Source of the DNA: Collybiopsis luxurians FD-317 M1
Lineage: Eukaryota; Basidiomycota; Agaricomycetes; Agaricales; Omphalotaceae
Length of the DNA stretch: 64,000 nucleotides
Reading direction: 5' to 3'
NCBI GenBank assembly: GCA_000827265.1
Contig: KN834763.1
Span: 186,001 to 250,000 of the forward strand
Below are positions 12,621 to 22,174 of the stretch, piece after piece (the first letter of the stretch is position 1; each line of letters begins with the position of its first letter). The position numbers were made by a program, and so were the translations under genes. The notes beneath the pieces are model-generated. The model was not told the origin of the DNA. It made no database searches and saw only the letters and a list, made by a program, of their open reading frames with translations.

Positions 12621-14048
12621 ATGCCTCGCTGCTCTCGCAAAGGCTGTGGAAAAGAGTATACAGAAGGCAGCAGTCAGAGCTGTATTTTCCATCCTGGAGG
12701 TCCAGTGCGTGAAGAGAGTCTGATAGTGAACGACCACTAACCCTTTCGCGTCCAGGTCTTTCACGAAGGGTTGAAGTCCTGGTCTTGCTGCTCGGAGAAA
12801 AATAAGCCGGTCCTTGATTTCGATGAATTCATGAACATCAAGGCGTGTTGATCTTACAGTCCATAATTATTCCGCACCCACTAAGATATCGGTAAAGGGA
12901 TGTGTCGAAACAGATCGCCACACAAATGAAGTACCCGAAACTGAGCCTACAGCACCTTCTGCATCTGCCGCAGAAAACGAAGTAGTCCAGGTACCCATAA
13001 AAGCTCCAAGTAGTACAGCGTCGGTCGCTGTACCTCCCGCTACGGTACTCAAGTCCGTCCCAGCGCCATCACTTCCTCCCCCCGCCCCGATCGTTGAAGA
13101 AGAGGATGATCTCAGTGTGAGTATCGCTTCTGGAACAACCTGCCGTCGCCCAGGATGTGGTGTAGCATTTGTCAGCGATGAAGAGAATAGATTGGGAGAC
13201 GGCGAAGGAACTCGTTGCACATATCATCCTTCTCCTGTAAGGTTCCTGTAACTGTTCTTAAACCTAGGATTGAATCGAGTGATCTGATTTTGTTTTGTAG
13301 CCAATTTTCAGAGAGGGAAGCAAAGTACGTCTTTGCCCACTCCATATCACTTTCGTGTTCTAATGGGTCGTATTAGGGCTATCTGTGCTGCAAACGCCGT
13401 GTCCTCGAGTTTGAAGAGTTCCTTAAGATCGAGGGATGCAAAACGGGGCGCCATCTTTTTTCGCCCAAGGTAAACTCTGACAAGGTTAGCTTCTTTTCAG
13501 CCAAGTGAAGTAAGATTCTTCAGCTGGCTCATGCATTCACGTAGACAGAAGAATTGACTACCTGTCGGATTGACCATTATCAAACTGTAGACCAAGTGCA
13601 TGTATCCGTATTCGCCAAGAAGGTTGATAAAGAACGGAGCAGTGTCAACTTCTCAGAACAGAGCGTAAGTCCCTTGCTGTTATCGTGCGGAAATGGAATG
13701 TTCATTTCCAGCTACGAAAAAGTTATCCATCGATCTATATTTGCCTGACTCCAAGAGGTTCTTGAAAACCATCGAACTTTTTGGTCCCATAGCCCCCGAG
13801 AAGTCTTCTTTCCAGGTTTTTGGCACAAAGGTATGCTTTATGGGTTTGTCTGGTGTTAGAAAGGGTATTAATTCATTTTTTAGGTCGAGCTTCACTTGAG
13901 GAAGCAAGATACTCGCAGTTGGACCATTTTGGAAAAACCCACACACGATCTGGGCAATATCGCCTTAACATTTGGTGTGTCAGGACGAACCGGTACCATT
14001 GGTGCGAAAAAGTCTGTTTTGGATGCACAGAACAGTACCCGAGTATAG
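12621..14048 (+). CDS. CHORD- and CS-domain co-chaperone (CHORDC1/RAR1-like)
   Basis: CHORD proteins bind zinc and HSP90 and act with SGT1-type co-chaperones. The start at 12621 gives CHORD I at once: MPRCSRKGCGKEYTEG, SCIFHPGGP, VFHEGLKSWSCCSEK, FDEFMNIK, then GC..H after an intron at 12843-12897. A Pro/Ser linker leads to CHORD II (CRRPGCGVAF, RCTYHPSP, GYLCCKRRVLEFEEF, EGCKTGRHLF). The CS/p23 domain follows: CRIDHYQTVDQVHVSVFAKK, DLYLPDSKRFLKTIELFGP, SSFQVFGTKVELHLRKQ, SWTILEKP. The stop is at 14048. Two oddities: the 12843 intron starts with GC, and the junction after GRHLF (about 13470-13545) does not close in frame with a simple single GT-AG intron. Either a tiny exon (CCAA at about 13501) or another signal is used. 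Confidence 0.9.
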
Positions 14049-14161
14049 AGCTCGCAACGGTCTAGGTGACTCGTCCAAATATGCTACCTTGCAGGTGTTA
14101 CTACGTTGGATGCTCTAATTCCTAAATTAATGGGCCACACTGCTCCCGAATTATTCTAACT

Positions 14162-17100
14162 TTACAATACTCCAGGCCTCTCTAGTGTTGTGAACATTTG
14201 TATAGAATCCCCTGCCTGCAGATCCGAAAAATCGGCGAAACTGAGTCCACATTCAGAGCCTTTTCGTACTTCTAGAACGTCTTTCTTGATCACACGAAGA
14301 GTGTCAATGAAGCCTGTGAAGAGTTGAAGAGATTAAAAAACAACGTTATGAAATCGAATTCACCTTCGTGAATAATCTCGCCATTCCTGATTACCCGGGC
14401 CTGCTTGAAGCGTTCTGCCATCCCACTCGTCACCCTGCATCCGGCAACCTTGACGACCTGCTTCCTTGCTTGAATTTCGAAGATTTGTAAGACATCTGCT
14501 TCACCAGTGACCTTCTTTTCGGTGATGACAGGAAGCAGTTTGATGACATGCTCCTTCACGTCGTCCATGAGTTTATAGATGACATTAGACGAAAGGATCG
14601 TAACGTTTTTCTGAGCCGCGGCACTCTGGATTTGCTTTGGAGTCTTGACGTTGAATGCAACAATCATCCCTGGTCTCGGAGATTAGAAATCCATATGCCC
14701 TGGAACTTTGCGGTGGACGTACCACCCGCAGCGTGTGCCAGAGTAACATCACTCTCAGTGACATCCCCAACGCCAGATGAGACGATTTTGCTCATTGCCA
14801 CATGATTGCCGATTCCCTGAAGAGCGCCAACAGCAGCTTCCGCGCTTCCGCTGACGTCTGATTTGATGACCAATCGCAATTCTTTGGGTCCTTCCTCTTC
14901 CACCTCTTTCGCGGGTGCTGACTCTTTACCTGGCTGTAATGCTAATTCCCGCTTCTCTCTCTCTTGTTTTCGAACTGTATTGATAGCTTCCACATCCGTG
15001 AGAGCAGCCTCCATTTCCGCTTTACGCTCTCGATTTGCAATGGCCTTTTTAATGTCCGTCTCTGAGCCTTGCAAAACCTCCTCACCGGCTTTGGGAAGTG
15101 TTTTCCATCCTGAGACCGTGACGGCCATACCGGGAGTGGCACTTTTGACAGGTTTTCCATTTGAATCATTCATAATGCGAACCCTTGCGTAAGACAAACC
15201 ACTGATAATATGAGACGAAACTGTCAGACAGCCACGGAGTACCAAAACGGTCGCCACTGGTCTTGAAAGCTGAATCAGCTCTCAACGGCAGATGAAAGAT
15301 TAAAGTGGCTCACCCCAGGCCTTTATGCACGTTGGATTCCAATATGTAACCGTGGACAGGGCCATCGTGCTCTGCACGCAGGTCCTGCATTTCGGCGATA
15401 GCTGACAACGTCTCCACGAGGCTTGTCAGACCGTGGCCAGTCTTGCCTGACACTTCGACTGCGGGGACTTCGCCACCCAACTGCTCGAGCTGCAAACCTT
15501 CTGCTAGAAGCGATTGTTGTACTGCCTCCTATAGAATCGATTTCGGTCCCGTTAGACTCGAGGCGCATTGATTGGATCGGAAGGTCCCAAGGCTTACTCA
15601 CAATGTTGACACCTGGTTTGTCCACCTTGTTTATGGCCACCACTATGCCGACTTTATCCTGTTCCTTTTTTATCAGATTAAGAACTTCTCGGGTTTGAGG
15701 CATGATTCCGTCGTCAGCAGCAATAACGAGAACAACGATATCGGTCACACTGGCACCGCGAGCACGCATTGCAGAAAATGCGGCGTGTCCTGGGGTGTCT
15801 AAGAAAGTGATAGTTTTGAGGCCGTCGCTGGCCGCGTTGGAAAGCACTGGAACGGAGAAAGCTCCAATATGTTGAGTGATACCACCCGCTTCTCCTTTGG
15901 CGACAGATGTAGACCGAAGAGTGTCAAGGAGGGTCGTTTTACCATGGTCGACATGGCCCATGATTGTAACGACAGGAGGTCTAAGAGGGAGGGAAGTAGG
16001 ATTTGGATGCGAAGGCCTTTAGAACAGTCAGTTTCAAGCGATTTGAAATGGGAGAAGATATAGGCTGACAAAGGATATACGTCGAAAGCCATTTCATCAT
16101 TTACGATCGGATTTTTGCCAAACTCTTCTGCCAGCAGAATAGCATAGTCGGAAGTAAGGACTAAAAAGGGAGGTTAGAAGCAGGTGAAGACAAAGGAAAA
16201 ACGCAATTAACCATGATCGTAAGAAGTTTCTTCTCCCAATCCAGATTGTTCCATCTTTTGTTGTAATCGCGCTGAAGATTGATATTAAATCGAAATATTG
16301 AGACCAAACTGGCACAACGTACCTAGCCGAACGTTCAGTAGCTGAGCTAACTGACGAACTGAGACTACTGATGGAATAAAGACGTCTTCGGAAACTTTCT
16401 TCGCGACGAAAGCCTTGCCCTTCCGTTCCTTTTGCTTCTGAATACGATCTGCATAGTAGTTTTTGCGAGAATCGTTGAAATCCTGCGCGGGCATTGTTCT
16501 CATCTTCTCAACCAATGAACCTCGCCCACCAGATTTGAGCCCAGAATGTGATTTCTTTGTCCTCCTCTCGCCTTGCTCTTCCTCTAGGTGTTGACCCAGA
16601 TTATCAACGTATGAGCTCCACAAATCTGGAGACCCAGACGTTGGCCTAATCTTTTGGCTCTTGCCAGACGGTGAAGAGGCAAGAGACGGATCGAAAGTTT
16701 TCTGGTGGTGATCTGTTCGGGTCAGAGATCCTTCTGGATGATTATCCCTCTGCAGATGGCGCAAGTTCGCCGGAGGAGAATTGAGATGCGGTGCTACTTC
16801 CCTATTCCCCATGGCTGGACTCGGAGGAAATGAAGGACGGAAAGCTGAAGTAGAAGAGGTGGAAGGAGTAAAAGGTAGTGAATCCCTTTTCTGAGGCTGA
16901 GTTGGGAGTACTCTTGCCCAGCTTCTGCCAGAAGACTTTGGATGGGCTGAATCCTCTTTCTTCGGCGCTATTCTTGTCCATCTTCTAGCTGGAAGAGAAG
17001 ACTTTGTGTGAGCTGGGAATGAAGTATTTGCAGGGTTGGCAGGAAGATCCCATTGCAGATTGGCAGGTCTTTTCCATTTGTTGGGCGCGGAAGTGGTCGG

Positions 17101-17272
17101 AACGTCCGAAACGGGCTAGAATTCATAAAATATGAGACTGAAGGGTATTTGAGCTGAAGCATACCAGAGGCTTGGTCGCTGTCGACGCGGACCTGCAACA
17201 TTGACGACAAATGAATGGAACGACCTGTCGAGGTCGGTGCATAACAGAAAGCCAGGAAACTTACTCGCGCAT
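14162..17272 (-). CDS. IFM1: Mitochondrial translation initiation factor IF-2
   Basis: GTPase that places fMet-tRNA on the mitochondrial ribosome. The start at 17272 (MRESAS...) is split by an intron whose phase joins ASTATKPL to [10 protein letters not shown] long Ser/Pro/Lys-rich N-terminal region follows. The IF-2N-type helix bundle reads [29 protein letters not shown] and [17 protein letters not shown]. The G domain is complete: G1 [13 protein letters not shown]2 [13 protein letters not shown]3 [16 protein letters not shown]4 NKVDKPGVN, and [15 protein letters not shown]. Domains II-IV follow, with [28 protein letters not shown] and GCRVTSG, and the last exon [19 protein letters not shown] ends with stop at 14162-14164. 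The presequence is weak, so the true start may lie in another exon. Convergent with the CHORD gene. Confidence 0.93.
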
Positions 17273-17313
17273 AACGTGATCCACATCCGTCTCGTCCGCG
17301 CCTTCCACGCTGA
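17273..17313. promoter_or_regulatory. 41-bp divergent start-to-start region
   Basis: Only 41 bp separate the predicted ATG of mitochondrial IF-2 (minus, 17272) from that of the scramblase-like gene (plus, 17314). An in-frame TGA sits directly before ATG 17314, which fixes that start. Promoter elements must lie inside the neighbouring transcripts, or the IF-2 start is further upstream. Confidence 0.5.
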
Positions 17314-18808
17314 ATGCTTTGCAAGCGTCTCTTGTCCACAACTTATTCACAGTTATGTCCCAAACCTTTTTTTACTAGATCTTATGCTATCTCTCGCTTT
17401 CCTGGTCGTTCAAGACCTGTCGGTGCCGGTAGAAGAACTTCACCAGCGAGCAGACCGCAGGCTTCAAATGACGAACAGGAACCTCAACTAGACTCTTCTG
17501 TGAATGAGTCTCCGTTGTGGAATGCCGCAGAGTCTTTGGATGCAACGGGATCAGAAGCTGGCCTCGGACGGCTCTTGCTCGCGAATGATACGTTGGTAGT
17601 CGAAAGGCCCGTCAGAACTATATTGCCAGCCTCGAGTATGAGTTGACACGAAACCATAGACAAATCGAAATGATGAATATTTTCATTGGTTTTGAACAGA
17701 CTAATAAATATTCTATCAGTGAGTAATGTTCTAAGTCCTAAATAAGTACCCGTTGAGCTTTCATGGTTCATCTCGGAATCCAGGCAATTCTGTAGGGGAA
17801 CAGGTTGGATTCATTGCTGAAGAGCCGGGGAGTTTCCTTTCCGCCTTCAGTCGGCAAATCTTTGCCACACACAGACCTTTCAAAGCCCTCGTTATGGACC
17901 CTTCGGGAACCCCAATCCTCTTTGTAAATGAAACCCCATTCTCTACTGTCCTTTCATTTATTATTGTGTCAGGTTCGACGACCTTTTGCCTGGATAAACT
18001 CAAGAATGTACGTGCAGCGTCCTAACCCCGGCCAAGAGGTCGCCCAAGCCCCATCTTCCAACGAGGCTGTACTCGATACTTTTGCCGAGGTGCAGCAGAT
18101 CTGGCACCCTTTCAGGCGACGCTATGACCTCTTCATGCGGTAGTTACATAAATATTCTTCTACGTACGTGTCCTGTCAGCTAACCTTCAATCATATTGAC
18201 AGCGAGAGCCCCAAACGAATCCTTTCCCTGGCTTCAGATCCTCAGCCTGAGCCCGAGTTAGATTCCAACACGTTTAATCAAATAGGCAAAGTCGATGCTC
18301 CCTTTTTAGCATGGGACTTCAGTATACATGATGCGGCCGAGCGAGAAATCGCGTTCATCAGCAGAAATTTCAGAGGATTTGGCAGGGAAGTACGTGTACA
18401 CTCTTGCAGTCGAATCGAAACATAACCACGTATTGATTGTAACATCCATCACCTCAGATATTTACCGACACGGGCGCGTATCGTTTCCACCCTTCGATCT
18501 TTTGGGGAACTCATTGACTTTTGCAGGGCAGTACCTTCTTCACTTTGGACCGCGCCCGCAGGTAGACGCCACAGGAAATCTACTTTATCCCACAGAAAAG
18601 TTTTCCTTGAATCTAGAACAACGTGCTGTAAGTGTCAAAGGTTAAACTCTAGTCGTCTCTGAAACTTACAGATTTATCTCACAGTTGATACTAGCATTAG
18701 CAGGTGTGCTATCAATATACGCTTCTTCTAGAGTCATGATCATATACACTTTTTTCCGCAGTCAATATCGACTTCGATTATTTTTCTCGCCATTCTGGTG
18801 GTCCGTAA
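17314..18808 (+). CDS. AIM25: Mitochondrial phospholipid scramblase-like protein
   Basis: Member of the scramblase family, close to yeast Aim25, a mitochondrial protein linked to membrane lipid and stress responses. The N-terminus MLCKRLLSTTYSQLCPKPFF is basic and hydroxylated, as expected of a presequence. Family blocks in order: LANDTLVVE joined to RQIEMMNIFIGFEQTNKY, PVGELVGFIAEEPGS, FATHRPFKALVMDPSG, then RPFAWINSRMYVQRP, VQQIWHPFRRRYDLF, APFLAWDFSIHDA, AFISRNFRGFGRE, HFGPRPQVDATG and the end NIDFDYFSRHSGGP with stop at 18806-18808. To keep frame between VVE and RQIEMM the first intron must be 17607-17659, which begins with GC rather than GT. The rest of the gene uses ordinary GT-AG introns. 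Confidence 0.9.
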
Positions 18809-19558
18809 GTTGGACTTCTCTGACTTGCCTGTGCCAGCATTCTGATCTCTCTGCTGAAGCGGGTTTTTCCACTTTGCGACTTGGGATTGATTCCAATCTG
18901 TACCTTACGTGATTCAATGATCTCAAAATCTGTAGATCCTTCATTTGTAAACGACAAACACTATCATACAAAAAGAAAACATTTGATATAACGAATGTGT
19001 TGGTTGTTCCGAAAGGAATGGATTTGAGGAAAACGAAAAGATGAATAATAGGAAGCAAAACAAGAATCGTAAGGAGTATGTCAGAGGGAAGTGAGTAAGG
19101 GGTGAGTGCGAGAGACGGAGTAATAAGAGAATTGAGAATTGCAGTGCATGCAAGTGTTGAGGATAATGAAGAGACTGATAGTAGAGACGTTAGCACTGAC
19201 AGCAATTGCAGAGCAGATTGTACAACAAACAAGAAAAGGGGCGGGGCAGAAAAAGGAGGTAACACAAAATCGCAACAATACACAAAGCGCAATGTTACAT
19301 CGACAAGAGAATAAACAGAATTCGAAAGCAATAATAATACATCTGTGGCGAAAGTTTCAAACGACAAAAAAAAAAGCCAAAAAAGAGAATGAATCAATAC
19401 AGCGAAAGGGATAACTTCAACGAGGGAGAAAGAAAAACAAAGAAGACAGGCAAAAAAAAAAAGTCAAATAAAGGAGAATACAGCCGACCAGGGAGGAGCC
19501 CTGAGAGGAAGTGAGGCACAGTGCGTGAGACAGTGAAAGTAGCTTTGAAGGGTGTGCA
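18809..19558. other. Intergenic with strongly purine-rich plus strand
   Basis: From about 18930 to 19510 the plus strand is dominated by A and G, with many A runs. The minus strand is correspondingly T/C-rich, which keeps a 211-residue minus-strand frame (18762-19397) open without making it a gene: it overlaps the scramblase exons and reads as Leu/Ser/Phe repeats. The simplest view is a long pyrimidine-rich 3' UTR of the minus-strand zinc-finger gene. Confidence 0.5.
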
Positions 19559-21099
19559 CTATGCGTGCAATGCACCGGGACACCTTTCTTCTCTGACGTG
19601 ACGCCTTCCAAGAATCAGTCTGAGATATATCTATGTACAAGAGAATACATACGTCCAAGCTTGCCGGTAAGAAAATCTCGTCCCACAAACGGGACAAGTA
19701 AGTCGTATATTCAGATGTTTGGCTTCATAATGGGCTGAGGGAGTATAAGCAGAGGTGCTAGCTGTGGAGTGAAATGCCCCACCGTTTGAGCTTTGTCGAC
19801 TGCGGAATATTTTTCCACAATTGACGGCAGGGCATTGGAAACGCAAACTGACTGGGGAAGACAGGTGTGAAATAGTTGTAGAACTCGAAGCCGGACTGAG
19901 CGCTATTTGGCTATGCCCGAAGCTCGAAGGAGGCCTGTGGATTGTAGAAACCGGACTTGCCGATTCCATCGTGCTGTACGCCTGATTTTGCTGGGAATAG
20001 CTGTAAGGAGGGCCAGGCCCATACGGAGCTGATGCTGGCCTTTGGATCGCGCCCGTATTGCCAGGAATGCTGATGTACAACGGACTAACGCAGCAATTAG
20101 AAGGCGTAAACACTTAGTTATAGTTGCTTACAGGCGTGTTGAATTTCCTGCTCTAGAGCGTTCAGATTCTTCATGTCCGGGAGGGCGCTGAAGACGTGCT
20201 TGTACCCCTGTATAAGAGCTTTGAATCAGATATCGTTCTATACGCAAAATGTAGCATCTGTACCTACAATCTTGATACCAACGGTTTCGCTGATCTCGAG
20301 ACCATCCAGAAACCTGACGCCACTGCTCATAAGTGGGTGCCTGGACCCTTCTCCCATACCTGCTCGGTCTCAAAGTTGTCAACCTGTCCCTTGACGGAGA
20401 AATTCCACTTACTGTTCAAACCATACATTGAGGAAAACGGTCATGTAGAGATGGTACTGGTCCACAGTATGAGATCTGCTTTGAAATTTCATTTGTTAGA
20501 AGTGGTCAGATCCAAATAGATAACTTACTCGGGGGGGAATGACATGTTGGGTGCTCGAGGCGATGAGGCAAGCGCTTTAAAGTACTCTTTGGTACCTACT
20601 AGAGTGGTCTTATCCCAGTTAAGCCTTAGGTTCGGCTGTTAATAGCGGTTAATCATCCTCTACAGCGTTTGTCGTGGTGCATACGGACAAACCTTTCGCT
20701 GCGTTCACACTGTCCTAGTCATTTAATGCACGACGGACATCTTGTTTCATACGGCTGATAAAAAATCAGCGCCGGAGAGTAACCTCGACGTACGCCACCA
20801 GGGTTCGTAGAAATAGGAACCAAATTATCTGAGTGGTAAATGATAATCTTCAAATCGACCAATATCCATATCAATGAACTATCGGAACCGTTCAGACTGC
20901 GTCGACGTGAAAAATGTCTGTCTCCATAGTAATTATTACCGTGCTGTCGCGCTAAACACCGGAACAGGTTCACGGAAAAAGTAGCAAATGTTGCACTGTA
21001 AGGAGGCGCTCAAGGGTCCAGCGGTTCAGACGAGAGCGAAACATACCGCAGTGAACCAACAGCCTCGACAAATCTACTTGGACAATATTGAGGGCACAT
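19559..21099 (-). CDS. Putative C2H2-type zinc-finger protein with uncharacterised N-terminal half
   Basis: Tentative multi-exon model. The clearest part is 3': a Pro/Ser/Tyr/Gln-rich stretch (APYGPGPPYSYSQQNQAYST) leads to two zinc-finger-like blocks, LRFQCPAVNCGKIF...H and IRLTCPVCGTRFSYRQAW, and a short last exon to a stop at 19559. Upstream, frames joined by plausible introns give NWDKTTLVGTKEYFKALASS, TVDQYHLYMTVFLNVWFEQ, FLDGLEISETVGIKIV, ALIQGYKHVFSALPDMKNLN and ALEQEIQHA, which links in phase to the Pro-rich block. The most upstream candidate exon starts MCPQYCPSRFVEAVG at 21099. Several junctions are ambiguous, so this could be two genes: an alternative stop after EIQHACKQL lies at 20118. 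No family recognised for the N-terminal part. A transcription-factor role is inferred only from the fingers. Confidence 0.42.
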
Positions 21100-22174
21100 G
21101 GGAAATCATGGCTACACCTTCCAAATCTTCCGGTTCAGGATTAGAAGGAGTATAGAATATAAGGGATACAGCTCTTGAACCGGCTCACCTTCGGTTGTTA
21201 ACGAGGACCTCGCGTAGAGTCAAAAGATATAGAGGGCCATGGCTGAGGTCAGTACGTCCCGCTTTCCTTGTATCTAGTTAGTTTGTTCCTTTTGTTTTTG
21301 TTCGAGCTCGACATCGTCATTGGTCGTTGAAGAGTTTTCTCGGTCTTGGCACTAATAAGCCGGAGCGCTCAGGCCGGTTCTTATACAGCAAGTAGGCGAT
21401 GTGTGAAATGTGAATGCAGTTCATTGGAACCTACAGCGATTGTCAAGAAAGGAACCAAAAGATCGACTATCGGACTTGTGCTACGGATTCTAACATGAGA
21501 ATATCCGGTTAAGGAGCTGTTGTAACGGAAAGGGACCGCGCAAATGATTCCTGTCAAATCTTGAATGATGTTTGGTGCATATTGCCACGACAGCTTGTTT
21601 CCTTGAAGGTGCTTTGTGGAGCCCGAGTATGTAGCCGAGCGAAAAAACTTGTTAGCGAAGTAAGTTGGAACAGTGCAAGCCGCACGTCAGAGAGGGCCAA
21701 AGTCTCTTGCCGCTAGTGATAGAACAACAGCATACGTATAAAGCCTTGAGGCAAGAAATCGCAGATAGAAAAAGATTAGTTGACGCTGTTGGAATATCTC
21801 TTCTTCAGATTGAAGATGGCACATGGATGTTGGGTTTAGAGGGTAGCTACCGACCGACCATACCGAATGCCAGATCTTTATAACTAGGAAAGACAGCCGC
21901 TGACGAAGTTTTCGGGGCTGAAGCTACAGATGCACATACTTTGTCCATCATGAACCGGGCTATGAGACCAAAAATTGGGAAATATCATCAAAGGTAATGG
22001 TGGGAGTTTCCGTGAGAGCCGCTGCTCAAGCCGCTATGCAACATTGCTGAGCGCGAGAAGATAACTGACGCGTGACATTAACACGTGATTCTGTTGATGC
22101 TCCTTGTCACGCGTCTGTCACAAGCTTTGGTTTACCACGTCCAGTATATTGCAAATCTCCTCCAAGTCCTCGCA
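21100..22174. other. Intergenic with an unexplained open frame; CDC45 promoter at its end
   Basis: No firm gene. A plus-strand frame at 21665-21883 reads like a helical protein piece (TYKALRQEIADRKRLVDAVG, SLLQIEDGTWMLGLEG) but has no upstream or downstream exon that I can join. It may be a decayed gene fragment. The last 110 bp carry two MluI boxes ahead of CDC45. Confidence 0.4.
22068..22114. promoter_or_regulatory. Two ACGCGT (MluI cell-cycle box) sites upstream of CDC45
   Basis: ACGCGT occurs at 22068-22073 and 22109-22114, 107 and 66 bp before the CDC45 ATG. In ascomycete yeasts this box is bound by MBF and drives G1/S transcription of replication genes. Use of the same box here is inference from position and target. 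Confidence 0.55.

Noticed and set aside
18762..19397. Long minus-strand ORF of 211 codons rich in Leu, Ser and Phe with membrane-like stretches
   Set aside because: It overlaps the last scramblase exons and exists because of the T/C-rich strand bias; no family pattern or splice support.
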